Below, piece by piece: positions 7,921-15,966 of a stretch of DNA of 32,148 bases; position 1 is the stretch's first letter; each line of letters opens with the position of its first letter. This DNA is from Planctomycetota bacterium (GTDB taxonomy: Bacteria; Planctomycetota; UBA1135; UBA2386). The notes below the pieces were generated by a model. That model ran no database searches. It was not told where the DNA came from and was given only the letters and a program-made list of their open reading frames with translations. The position numbers and the translations under genes were made by a program. The stretch is taken from positions 1 to 32,148 of the forward strand of contig JAEUHS010000091.1 of assembly GCA_016794035.1 (NCBI GenBank). The letters run 5' to 3'.

Positions 7921-9012
7921 ATGCCTCGCCTGCTGCACGTGTTGTCGGAGAAGGGCTACTCCGGCGGCGAGGTGCAACTGCGGCTGCTGCTCGAACACTT
8001 CCAGCGCGCCGGCTTCCACAACGAGGTCGTGCTGGCGCCGGGGGCGAAGTTCCGCGCCGCGGCCGAGGAGCTGGGCATCCCCGTGCACGAGGCACCGCTG
8101 CGGCGCTGGTGGCGGCCGGACCTGTGGTGGAAGCTGCGGGCGGCCTACCGGCGCGCGAAGCCCGACGCGATCCACTTCGCCGACGGCCGCGCGCTGATCC
8201 TCGGCGGGCTCGCAGCCGTCGGCGTGCCGGCGAAGGCGTTCACGATCCGGCGCATCGACTACCCGGTGCGCAAAGGGCTGCTCGGCGGCTTTCGCTACAC
8301 GCGGCTGTGCGACCACACGATCGCGATCTGCGATGCGATCCGGCGGCGGCTCGTCGCCGGCGGCGTGCCCGACGAGCGCATCACGCGGGTCTACGACGGG
8401 CTCGATCCCGCGCCGTGGACCGGGCTGCAGGAGCACAAGGCGGCGGCGCGCGCGCGGCTCGGCATCGCGGCCGATGCGCAGGTGATCTCGCTCGCCGGCG
8501 TGCTGCGGCCGCGCAAGGGCCAGCACGTGCTGCTCGACGCGTTCGCGCAGCTCGCCGACGACTTCCCACGCGCGGTGCTGTTCCTCGCCGGCGGCGGCAG
8601 CGAACACGAGAAGCTGCGCGCGCAGGCGGACCGCCTCGGGCTCGGCTCACGCGTGTTCCTGCCGGGCCCGGTCAAGCCGGTGCACGACGTCTACGCGGCG
8701 AGCGACATCTTCACGATGCCGTCGTTCCACGAAGGGCTCTGCAACGCGTGCCTCGAGGCCGGCTTCGCGGCGCTGCCGCAGGTGGTCAGCGACGCCGGCG
8801 GTAACGCCGAGATCGTCGTCGACGGCCAGACCGGCGCCGTGGTGCCGAGGGGCGATGCGAACGCGCTCGCGAACGCCCTCGCGCGCTACCTCGCCGACCC
8901 GGCGCTCGGCGTCGCGCACGGCCACGCCGGCCGCGAACGCTGCCTGGCGAAGTTCACCGCCGACCGGCTCGGGCCCGAGGTCGAGGCGGTGGTGCAGCGA
9001 ATGCTGTCGTGA
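7921..9012 (+). CDS. Family 4 glycosyltransferase
   Basis: A 363-residue GT-B glycosyltransferase of the GT4 (glycos_transf_1) group. The N-terminal domain begins with MPRLLHVLSEKGYSGGEVQL, where the GYSGGE loop fits the acceptor/donor glycine-rich turn. The C-terminal Rossmann domain starts near LAGVLRPRKGQHVLLDAF with the usual Arg/Lys pair for the donor phosphates. It carries the EX7E motif as EGLCNACLE (Glu271 and Glu279). Family members transfer a sugar from a nucleotide-sugar donor to lipid A core, lipid carrier or exopolysaccharide at the cytoplasmic face. Donor and acceptor cannot be read from sequence. The nearby GT9, WaaP-like kinase and manC genes suggest envelope polysaccharide work. 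Little room for a leader exists upstream, with 45 bases to the lipoprotein stop. Confidence 0.93.
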   Translation: MPRLLHVLSEKGYSGGEVQLRLLLEHFQRAGFHNEVVLAPGAKFRAAAEELGIPVHEAPLRRWWRPDLWWKLRAAYRRAKPDAIHFADGRALILGGLAAVGVPAKAFTIRRIDYPVRKGLLGGFRYTRLCDHTIAICDAIRRRLVAGGVPDERITRVYDGLDPAPWTGLQEHKAAARARLGIAADAQVISLAGVLRPRKGQHVLLDAFAQLADDFPRAVLFLAGGGSEHEKLRAQADRLGLGSRVFLPGPVKPVHDVYAASDIFTMPSFHEGLCNACLEAGFAALPQVVSDAGGNAEIVVDGQTGAVVPRGDANALANALARYLADPALGVAHGHAGRERCLAKFTADRLGPEVEAVVQRMLS

Positions 9013-9018
9013 GCGCGG

Positions 9019-9582
9019 CTACGCCGCCGCCGGCCACAGCCAGGCGAAGGCGGCGCCGGTGACCACACCGTAGATCAGGCCGTCGAACACGAAATTCAGC
9101 GTCGTGACCCACGAGATGCCCTTCCAGATCGAGTCGTGCACGCAGGAGAACGCGTGGCCGAGCACGGCGACGGTCCCGGCGATGCGGAACACGCGCATGC
9201 CTTCGGCTCCCCATGGCAGCGCGAGACCGGTCAGGTAGGCGACGAACACGCCGATCACGAGGCAGAAGGCGAACCACTGACCGAGCGACTTGCCCATGTT
9301 GATGGAGTTGCCCGCCTTGACGACGATCGAGCCGACCGGACCGCGCGCGAGCTTCGCCTGCATCTCGGGCGAGCCCCAGTCCTTCATCGACATCGGGCAC
9401 GGGAACATGTACTGGCCCGGCGGCACCGTGCCGCGCATCGCGTCGAGGATGCGGTCCTCGTCCGGCAACTTCTTGAAGTCGCCCTTGTGGATCGGCAGCG
9501 CCATGTGGATCACGGAGCTGACGACGAAGACGAACACCGCCGACACGAGGATCGGCAGCCAGAGTGCGACGAGAGTGGCCAT
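9019..9582 (-). CDS. Conserved four-helix membrane protein of unknown function
   Basis: A 187-residue integral membrane protein. Four hydrophobic segments are visible: residues ~3-27 (LVALWLPILVSAVFVFVVSS), ~100-122 (WFAFCLVIGVFVAYLTG), ~135-152, and ~165-186 (FDGLIYGVVTGAAFAWLWP). Between helices 1 and 2 is a hydrophilic domain of about 70 residues with KLPDEDRILDAMR, PPGQYMFPCP and GSPEM. I recognise this organisation from uncharacterised proteins in environmental bacteria but know no function. The start is set at the ATG at 9582, where the sequence becomes membrane-protein-like; in-frame starts at 9603 and 9618 are possible. It ends 6 bases from the convergent GT4 stop and is divergent from the GT9 gene. 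Confidence 0.8.
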   Translation of the reverse strand: MATLVALWLPILVSAVFVFVVSSVIHMALPIHKGDFKKLPDEDRILDAMRGTVPPGQYMFPCPMSMKDWGSPEMQAKLARGPVGSIVVKAGNSINMGKSLGQWFAFCLVIGVFVAYLTGLALPWGAEGMRVFRIAGTVAVLGHAFSCVHDSIWKGISWVTTLNFVFDGLIYGVVTGAAFAWLWPAAA

Positions 9583-9704
9583 CGCGGCATTGGAGCCGGC
9601 CATGGCACCGGCGCGCAAGCGGACGGACGTCGCTGGGCGCTGGTTGGGACAGCTGCTACCTTGCCGCTGGCCATCCAGGGCGTTTCCTGCCGATACCAGC
9701 TGCC

Positions 9705-10847
9705 GTGACCGACTTCGAACTGAAGACCGACTGCCGCCACGTGCGCTGGGACCGGCCGTGCACGCCGCACAAGCGCCGCGGCAAGGTGTGCGACACCTGC
9801 GACGAGTACGCGCCGGTGCGGCACCGCGTGCTGATGGTCAAGCTGGCGGCGACCGGCGACGTGCTGCGCACGACGGCGTTCCTGCCGGCGATCCACGCGA
9901 CCTGGCCGCAGGCGAAGGTGACCTGGGTGACGCGCAAGTCGGCGGTGGGGCTGTTCGACGGCAACCCGCTGGTCGACGAGGTGCTGGCCACCGACGACGC
10001 GGTGACGGCGGCGCGGCTGCAGACCGAGACGTTCGACGTCGTGTTGTGCCCCGACGCCGACCCCGACGCGGCGGTGCTGGCGGCGCTGGCGAACGGCAGG
10101 GAGCGGCGCGGCTACGTGCGCGACGCGCAGGGGCGCGTGGTGCCGCTCGGCCCCGGCGCGGCCAGGTGGCTGCAGATGGGGCTCAGCGACACCGACAAGC
10201 GCGACAACCGCGACACCTACCAGAACCTGGTCGCCGACGTGCTCGGCCTCGACCGCACGCTGGTGCGAGAGCCGATCCTCGAACCGAGCGCGCACGACCG
10301 CGCCGGCGCGCAGGCATTCGTGCGCGGGCTCGGCGCCAGCGGCGCGCTGGTCGGCCTCAACACCGGCGCCGGCGGCCGCTGGGCCTACAAGGTCTGGACC
10401 CGGGAACACCAGCAGGCGTTCGTGCGGCTGTGCACCGACGCCGGTGCCAGCGTGCTGCTGCTCGGCGGCCCCGAGGAAGTGCAGCGCCACCGCGAGCTGA
10501 CGACGGCCAACCCCGGCCGGGCCGTGTTCGACGGCGGCAACCACAACTCGTACGGCCGTTTCGCCGGTCTGATCGAGCAGTGCCGCGTGGTCGTCACCAG
10601 CGACTCGCTGGCGGTGCACGTCGCCGCGGCGCGCAAGGTGCCGGCGGTGGTGCTGTTCGGCCCGACGTCGGCGGCCGAGATCGAGTTGTACGGCCGCGGC
10701 ACCAAGATCGTGCCGCCCGGCCTCGACTGCCTGTGCTGCTACCTGCCGCGCTGCGACAAGGTGCCGCACTGCCAGGCGCTGATCGAGCCGGCGGTGGTCT
10801 GGGCCGCCGTGCAGCCGTGGCTCGCGGTCACGCCGGCGAAGGGCTGA
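9705..10847 (+). CDS. Family 9 glycosyltransferase (heptosyltransferase-like) with cysteine clusters
   Basis: A 380-residue GT-B protein of the ADP-heptose:LPS heptosyltransferase group. The first nucleotide-binding half starts HRVLMVKLAATGDVLRTTAFLP, the classic GT9 opening with its GDVLRTT loop. The second half carries GLNTGAGGRWAYKVW, LLLGGPEE and SDSLAVHVAAA with VLFGPT, all GT9 signatures. An N-terminal extension holds cysteines at about 10, 19, 29 and 32 plus His22, and a second cluster lies near the C-terminus (cysteines around 342-356, CLCCYLPRC). Together these could bind a metal. I start at the GTG at 9705 because coding character begins there; an in-frame ATG at 9564 would run into the divergent membrane-protein gene. 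Role: addition of heptose or a similar sugar to a lipid-anchored glycan, by family. Confidence 0.9.
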   Translation: MTDFELKTDCRHVRWDRPCTPHKRRGKVCDTCDEYAPVRHRVLMVKLAATGDVLRTTAFLPAIHATWPQAKVTWVTRKSAVGLFDGNPLVDEVLATDDAVTAARLQTETFDVVLCPDADPDAAVLAALANGRERRGYVRDAQGRVVPLGPGAARWLQMGLSDTDKRDNRDTYQNLVADVLGLDRTLVREPILEPSAHDRAGAQAFVRGLGASGALVGLNTGAGGRWAYKVWTREHQQAFVRLCTDAGASVLLLGGPEEVQRHRELTTANPGRAVFDGGNHNSYGRFAGLIEQCRVVVTSDSLAVHVAAARKVPAVVLFGPTSAAEIELYGRGTKIVPPGLDCLCCYLPRCDKVPHCQALIEPAVVWAAVQPWLAVTPAKG

Positions 10848-11076
10848 TCACGAACCTGCGCGAAGGACTCCCGGTCGCGGTCCGGAAGACCGCCTGGCGC
10901 GGGAACGACACTGGCACGACAGTCGTGCTGCGAAGGCGAGCGCGACGCTCCATTCGCCGCGAACCCTGCCGCGAGGGACTTCGCATCCAGCACCCGCTCG
11001 GCCCAGCGTTCGAGTTCGGCGACCGGCGCGCGCCGCGGAACGCCGCGCCCGAGGTGCGGCCGGCGACGCCGTGCGG

Positions 11077-11082
11077 TAGCCT
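11077..11082 (+). promoter_or_regulatory. Putative -10 element for a leaderless kinase transcript
   Basis: TAGCCT lies 6 bases before the GTG start at 11089, so a transcript initiating at the usual distance would begin at the start codon itself. No convincing -35 is visible. The rest of the 241-base gap (10848-11088) has no credible gene. Confidence 0.3.
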
Positions 11083-11088
11083 GCGCGC

Positions 11089-12004
11089 GTGTTCCTCGGT
11101 CTCGACGTCGGCGGCACGCACTGCCGGTGCGAGTGGTTTCCGGCCGGCACCGTGCCGGGCTGCGAGGCGCCCGGTGTGCAACCGGCCGTGCACGGCCTCG
11201 AGGCGGCGATCGCCGGCCTCGCCGAAGCGATCGCCCTTGCGACCCGGACGACGTCACCGACCGCGGTGGTCGCTGCGCTGGCCGGCGTCGGCGAGTCGCG
11301 CACTGCTGACGCGATCGCCGCCGGGTTGCGCGCGCGCGGGGTCGCCGTCCCGGTCGCCGTCACCGGCGACGTGCTGGCGGCCGCCGCGGCCGGACTCGCC
11401 GCCGGCCCCGGCGTGCTGATCTGGTCGGGCACCGGTTCGTTCGCCGTGGCGCGCAGCAGGCACGGCGAACTGCACCGCACCGGTGGCCGCGGCTACCTGC
11501 TCGGCGACCAGGGCAGCGGTTACGACCTCGTGCGGCGCGCGGCGGCGGCGGTGCTGCTGGCGATCGACGACCTCGGCCCGGCGACCGTGCTGACCGAGAC
11601 GCTGACTGCGGCGTTTCGCGCCCCGTCGCCGTCGCGGCTCGGTGCCACGCTGCAGCAGCTCGACACCGCCGGGGTGGCGCAGCAGCTGCCGGTCGTGCTC
11701 GCCGCCGCGGCCGACGGCGATGTGGTCGCCAACGACGTGCTCGCCGCGGGCGTCGACGGCCTGGCGATGCTGGCGGCCGGCGCGCTGCGCCGCGCAGACC
11801 TCGACGGGCGCGACGTGCCGGTCGCCATGGGTGGGGGCGTGCTGCTCGCGGCACCGGCCATCCGCGAGTTGCTGTCCGCGCGCCTGCGTTCGCTCGGCGC
11901 CGCCGCACCGACCGTGCTCGACGCCCGCGCCGCAGGGCGCGGCGCCGCCTGGCTGGCGCACGGCTGGCACACGCACCTCGAGCCACAGCACACCTGGGTG
12001 ACCC

Positions 12005-12018
<14 letters not shown>
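11089..12018 (+). CDS. BadF/BadG/BcrA/BcrD-family ATPase, N-acetylglucosamine kinase-like
   Basis: A 309-residue sugar-kinase/ASKHA-fold protein. The N-terminal phosphate-1 loop is MFLGLDVGGTHCRCEW (Asp5, then GGTH). The phosphate-2 region VLIWSGTGSFAVA and the adjacent GYLLGDQGSGYDLVRRA match N-acetylglucosamine kinases of the BadF/BadG group, and the adenosine loop is probably PVAMGGGVLLA. The likely reaction is ATP-dependent phosphorylation of an amino sugar such as GlcNAc released during cell-wall turnover; the substrate is inferred from the family. It starts with GTG at 11089 and shows no Shine-Dalgarno. Its last 14 bases overlap the arfB-like gene, so the two are co-translated or co-transcribed despite unrelated roles. 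It lies 241 bases after the GT9 stop. Confidence 0.85.
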
Positions 12019-12442
<424 letters not shown>

Positions 12443-12560
12443 ACGCGGCGGCGTGGCACGCATGCGAGGGCCCGTGGCCAGGTCCTCGTCCGCTGCCGCG
12501 GCGTTGTCGGCGTCGTTCGCCATTGTCGCATCGCCGCGCAGCAGCGGGCCCATGTCGCCT

Positions 12561-12595
12561 ACGCCTGCCTCGGCGCTGCGCGCCGAGTCAGGCGT
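12561..12595. terminator. Long hairpin at the convergent end of arfB and the glutamate dehydrogenase gene
   Basis: Fifteen bases at 12561-12575 pair with 12581-12595 with a single mismatch around the loop CTGCG. The hairpin includes the TGA of the glutamate dehydrogenase gene (minus strand). No T-tract follows on either strand, so it may act as an mRNA 3'-end stabiliser rather than a canonical intrinsic terminator. Confidence 0.45.
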
Positions 12596-13850
12596 AGATC
12601 CCGCGCATCCGCGTCGTCTCCGCGACGCGGTTGACGCCGAGCATGTAGGCGGCGATGCGGTTGCTCTCCTGGAAGCGGCGCGCCATGTCGACCACGGACG
12701 CGAACGCGTCGACCATGATGTGCTCCATGCGCTCCTCGACCTCCTTCTGGGTCCAGAAGAACGCCATGCGGTCCTGCACCCACTCGAAGTAGCTCACCGT
12801 GACGCCGCCGGCGTTGGCGAGGATGTCGGGGATCACGAACACCCCCTTCTGGTCGAGGATCTTGTCGGCGTTCGCGGTGCAGGGGCCGTTGGCGCCCTCG
12901 GTGATGATCTTCGCCTTGATGTTGGCGGCGTTCTTGCTGCTGATCACGTTCTCGGTCGCCGCCGGCACCAGGATGTCGACCGGCAGTTCGAGGATCTCGG
13001 CGTTGCTGATGCGCGTGCCACCGTCGTAGCCGTCGAGGCGCCGGTGCCGCTGCAGGTGGGTGCGGATCGCCTCGAGGTCGAGGCCGTCCGGGTTGTGCAG
13101 GCCGCCGTGCATGTCGCTGATCGCGACCACCTTGATGCCGAGCGTTGCCAGCTGCAGGGCCGAGATCAGGCCGACGTTGCCGGCGCCCTGGACAGCGGCG
13201 GTGCACTGCTCGGTCTTGAGGCCGAGGTGCCTGCACGCCTCGCGCGTGACCAGCATCACGCCGCGGCCGGTCGCCTCGACGCGGCCGAGCGAGCCGCCGA
13301 GGCTGATCGGCTTGCCGGTGACGATCGCCGGCACGTAGCTGCGCGTGTGCATCGCGTAGGTGTCCATCAGCCACGCCATCACCTGGCCGTCGGTGCCCAT
13401 GTCCGGCGCCGGCACGTCGCGGTCGGGGCCGAGGATGTCCATGATGCCGGCGACGTAGCGGCGCGTGACGCGCTCGAGTTCGCCCTTCGACATCTTGAAC
13501 GGGTCACAGACCACGCCGCCCTTGCCGCCGCCGAACGGCACGTTGACGACCGCGCACTTCCACGTCATCCACGCGGCGAGCGCGCGCACCTCGTCGCGGT
13601 TGACGTTGGTCGCGTAGCGGATGCCGCCCTTGGCCGGGCCGCGCGACGTCGAGTGCTGCACGCGGTAGCCCTCGAACACCTGCACGGCGCCGTCGTCCAT
13701 CACCACCGGGATGCTGATCGTGATCTCGCGCTCGCAACAGCGCAGGATGGCGCGCATGTTGGGCTCGAGGCCGAGCCGGTCGGCGGCCTGGTCGAACCGC
13801 GACTGCATCGCCTCGAAGGGGTTCTCTTCGCTGGGGACGTTTGCATTCAT
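12588..13850 (-). CDS. gdhA: Glutamate dehydrogenase (Glu/Leu/Phe/Val dehydrogenase family)
   Basis: A 420-residue hexameric-type dehydrogenase that interconverts glutamate with 2-oxoglutarate and ammonium. Substrate-site residues are visible: Lys74 in RGPAKGG, Lys98 in MTWKCA, catalytic Lys110 in PFGGGKGG and Asp150 in PAPDMGTD. The Rossmann dinucleotide loop is GAGNVG (222-227). The acidic residue after the second strand (Asp246 in AISDMHGG) favours NAD over NADP. The C-terminal ANAGGVTVSYFEWVQ block is canonical. The start is the ATG at 13850; the frame stays open further upstream but loses all family similarity there and would enter the divergent kinase gene. A weak or absent Shine-Dalgarno is typical of this region. 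It is divergent from the kinase gene 66 bases away. Confidence 0.95.
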   Translation of the reverse strand: MNANVPSEENPFEAMQSRFDQAADRLGLEPNMRAILRCCEREITISIPVVMDDGAVQVFEGYRVQHSTSRGPAKGGIRYATNVNRDEVRALAAWMTWKCAVVNVPFGGGKGGVVCDPFKMSKGELERVTRRYVAGIMDILGPDRDVPAPDMGTDGQVMAWLMDTYAMHTRSYVPAIVTGKPISLGGSLGRVEATGRGVMLVTREACRHLGLKTEQCTAAVQGAGNVGLISALQLATLGIKVVAISDMHGGLHNPDGLDLEAIRTHLQRHRRLDGYDGGTRISNAEILELPVDILVPAATENVISSKNAANIKAKIITEGANGPCTANADKILDQKGVFVIPDILANAGGVTVSYFEWVQDRMAFFWTQKEVEERMEHIMVDAFASVVDMARRFQESNRIAAYMLGVNRVAETTRMRGIYA

Positions 13851-13916
13851 GCCGTTGAGACGCTGCGATCGCGTGCTTGCGCGTCGAGTGAGGGCCGGAG
13901 AACGTAACCGCGGGCC

Positions 13917-14651
13917 ATGGATGCCAGCAACAAGCCAGAGGACCTCGACGGTCCGCGCATGGGCACGCTCGGGCCGGAGCGGGCCGCGGCGGTGCGCGGC
14001 ATCTGGTCCGGAGCCCTCGGTCACACGGTGCGTTGCGTGCCCGCGCGGCGCACCGTCGCGGTGGCGGCGACCGGCGGCGCGTGGCTGTTCGGCAAGTGGC
14101 ACGTCGGCTGCTACCGGACGGCGGCCGCCGAGTGGCGCTGGCTGCACGTGCTGCCGCTGCTCGGCATGCGCACCGCCGAACCGCTGGTCTGGCTCGGCAG
14201 CCGGCGGCGCAACCTGCTGGTGACGGCCGGCGTGCCGGGCCGGGCGCTCGACGTCTGGGCGGTCGAAGCGCAGCGCACCGGGCGGCTCGACGAGATCGTC
14301 GGCTACGCCTGCCGCGAGGTCGCGCCGGCGATCCGCCGCCTGCACGACCACGGTCTGGTGGTGCGGGATCTGTACTGGAACCACCTGTTCTGCGAGGATC
14401 CGGGCGCAGCGCAGGCGCCGATCCTGCTCGACGTGGCGCGCGTGCTGCGGCCGCGGTGGCTGTGGCGGCGCTGGGTCGTCAAGGACCTGGCGAGTCTGTG
14501 GGCGTCGGTCCCGTTCCCGCTGCCGGCGTCGTGCGCGCTGCGGTTCCTGCGCGGCTACCTCGGCGAGCCGCTGTTCCTGCACGCGCGCATGATCCGGGCG
14601 ATCGCGGCGAAGGCGGCGCGCATCCGCGCGCATGTGCCCCGCTTCGGCTGA
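13917..14651 (+). CDS. Lipopolysaccharide-type (WaaP/KdkA/InaA-like) small kinase
   Basis: A 244-residue protein with a compact protein-kinase fold like the LPS-core heptose/Kdo kinases. Lys60 in LFGKWH is the likely ATP lysine, with Glu72 as its partner. The catalytic loop is LVVRDLYWNHLF with Asp151, and the metal-binding Asp172 is in ILLDVARVL. In WaaP relatives the loop normally reads HRD; here the histidine is replaced by valine. The family phosphorylates sugars of the LPS inner core at the cytoplasmic face, which fits the glycosyltransferases and acyltransferase in this window. The actual substrate is unknown. It starts at the ATG at 13917; an in-frame ATG 42 bases later (13959) is a possible alternative. 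It ends 22 bases from the convergent PEP-CTERM gene. Confidence 0.72.
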   Translation: MDASNKPEDLDGPRMGTLGPERAAAVRGIWSGALGHTVRCVPARRTVAVAATGGAWLFGKWHVGCYRTAAAEWRWLHVLPLLGMRTAEPLVWLGSRRRNLLVTAGVPGRALDVWAVEAQRTGRLDEIVGYACREVAPAIRRLHDHGLVVRDLYWNHLFCEDPGAAQAPILLDVARVLRPRWLWRRWVVKDLASLWASVPFPLPASCALRFLRGYLGEPLFLHARMIRAIAAKAARIRAHVPRFG

Positions 14652-14673
14652 TCGCGAACGTCGCTCCGGCCGG

Positions 14674-14970
14674 TCAGGACGTCTTGCGGCGGCGGCGCGC
14701 CGTCAGCGCGATGCCGACGAGGCCGGTGCCGACCAGCAGCAGCGTGCTGGGCTCGGGCACGGGCGCGCTCTCGGGCGGCGGCGGGGGCGGCGCCGGTTCC
14801 TCGACCATGCAGCGTGCGAGGCTCGGGGCATTGCCGGACGGCGCCGCCGAAGCGTGGCCCGGAGACGGGTCGGACGTCTGGTCGGACGGTGGCTGCTGCT
14901 GGGCCGCAGCCACGGCGATGGCGAGCCAACTGGCGAGGAGACAGGGGACGAGTCGCACGGGCGACCTCAC
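14674..14970 (-). CDS. Minimal PEP-CTERM sorting-signal protein
   Basis: A predicted 98-residue secreted protein made almost only of targeting signals. Residues ~5-23 form a signal peptide (RLVPCLLASWLAIAVAAA). A Gln/Ser/Ala-rich and then proline-rich spacer (PPPPPP at 61-66) follows. The C-terminus is a textbook PEP-CTERM: VPEPSTLLLVGTGLVGIALT, then RRRRKTS. Exosortase would cut near the PEP motif and move the protein into the envelope or biofilm matrix, as known for this family. One cysteine (LARCM) lies in the spacer. I chose the GTG at 14970 because the signal peptide begins there; reading further upstream would enter the RNase P RNA region. It is divergent from rnpB with 149 bases between. 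No exosortase gene is in the window. Confidence 0.72.
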   Translation of the reverse strand: MRSPVRLVPCLLASWLAIAVAAAQQQPPSDQTSDPSPGHASAAPSGNAPSLARCMVEEPAPPPPPPESAPVPEPSTLLLVGTGLVGIALTARRRRKTS

Positions 14971-15119
14971 GGTTGCAGAGCAGAGGGTGTAGCGGGTGAC
15001 GGCGACCTGGGAGACGCCAACGAGGTCGGATGACCGTAGCGAGCCGCTCGCCGCGGAGCAAGGGGCGGAACGCCGGCGTTGCGGGTTGCAGCGCACCGCA
15101 ACCGCCGTAGAGTGCCCGC

Positions 15120-15488
15120 GCCTGGTCTCTGGACGGCCGCCGGCGGGACATTGCCCCGCGGGAGGAAAGTCCGGGCTCCACAGGGCAAGGTGGTGGGCAA
15201 CGCCCACCGTCCGCAAGGACAGGGAAAGTGCCACAGAGAACAGACCGCCGGACGGCTGGTTCGCCAGCGACGGCAAGGGTGAAACGGCGAGGCAAGAGCT
15301 CACCGCGGATCGGGCGACCGATCCGGCACGGCAAACCCCACCTGGAGGAAGACCGAGTAGGAGGATCGCGCTGCCCGCGCCCAGGTCCTCGGGTAGGTCG
15401 TTGGCGGCCGTCCGCGAGGACGGCCCTAGAGAAATGGCCGTCACCGTCCTTCGGGGCGGCACCAGAACCCGGCTTACGGAGACCAGGC
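15120..15488 (+). ncRNA. rnpB: RNase P RNA, bacterial type A
   Basis: This is the catalytic RNA that trims tRNA 5' ends. The universal core is easily recognised: GGAGGAAAGTCCGGGCTCC at 15161-15179, ACAGAGAACAGACCGCC around 15233-15249, GGGTGAAA near 15277-15284 and GGCAAGAGCTCACCGCG around 15291-15307. Near the 3' end are TAGAGAAATGGCCGTC (from 15427) and ACCAGAACCCGGCTTA (15461-15476). Ends are set by helix P1: GCCTGGTCTC (15120-15129) pairs perfectly with GAGACCAGGC (15479-15488). Length of about 369 bases is normal for type A. Terminal bases are uncertain by a few positions. Protein frames crossing this RNA on both strands are spurious. It is convergent with ruvX. Confidence 0.97.
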
Positions 15489-15531
15489 ACTTTCCGTTCG
15501 TCCGCGGCGCGCGGGCGCCCGCCGCGGCGGC

Positions 15532-15966
15532 TCACGGCCGTGGCAGGGTGCTGCGGTAGCGCTCCAGGATCACCAGCGCCGCCACGCTGTCGGCGAGGCG
15601 CTTCCTCTGGCTGGCCTTCAGGCCGCCCTGCTTGAGCCGGTCGTGGGCCTCGTCGGTCGAGTGGCTCTCGTCGACCTCGGCCACGGGCACCGACAGGGCC
15701 GCGCGCAGCCGCGCCGCGAACGCGCGCGTGCGCTGGGCGCGCTGGCTCTCGCCGCCGTCGATCGACAGCGGCACGCCGACGACGACGACCTCGGTCTGCC
15801 GCTCGGCGACCAGTTCGGCGATCGTCCGCACGACGAGGTCCGGGTCGCGCGCGTCGATGCGATCGAGCGGCACCGTGATCGAGCCGGTCCAGTCGGTCGC
15901 AGCGAGGCCCGTGCGCGCGTCGCCGTAGTCGACGGCGAGCATGCGCCGCGGCGCCGGCGCGCTCAC
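15532..15966 (-). CDS. ruvX: RuvX/YqgF-family RNase H-fold nuclease
   Basis: A 144-residue protein of the YqgF/RuvX family, involved in 16S rRNA 5' maturation and suggested to act as a Holliday-junction resolvase. The N-terminal strand RRMLAVDYGDARTGLAATD carries the first catalytic aspartate (DYGDARTG). VVVGVPLSIDGGESQRAQRTRAFAARL is the conserved central block with a glycine-rich turn. The motif VAEVDESHSTDEA supplies the remaining acidic residues (usually D-E-R/S-x-ST-EA). The likely start is the GTG at 15966, which overlaps the manC stop as GTGA, a sign of translational coupling; MLAVDY at 15942 is the alternative. It is convergent with rnpB. Confidence 0.9.
   Translation of the reverse strand: MSAPAPRRMLAVDYGDARTGLAATDWTGSITVPLDRIDARDPDLVVRTIAELVAERQTEVVVVGVPLSIDGGESQRAQRTRAFAARLRAALSVPVAEVDESHSTDEAHDRLKQGGLKASQRKRLADSVAALVILERYRSTLPRP

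Noticed and set aside
14971..15559. Protein frames running across the RNase P RNA on both strands
   Set aside because: The region is the conserved rnpB structure. The frames have no family similarity and would include helix P1 and the core.
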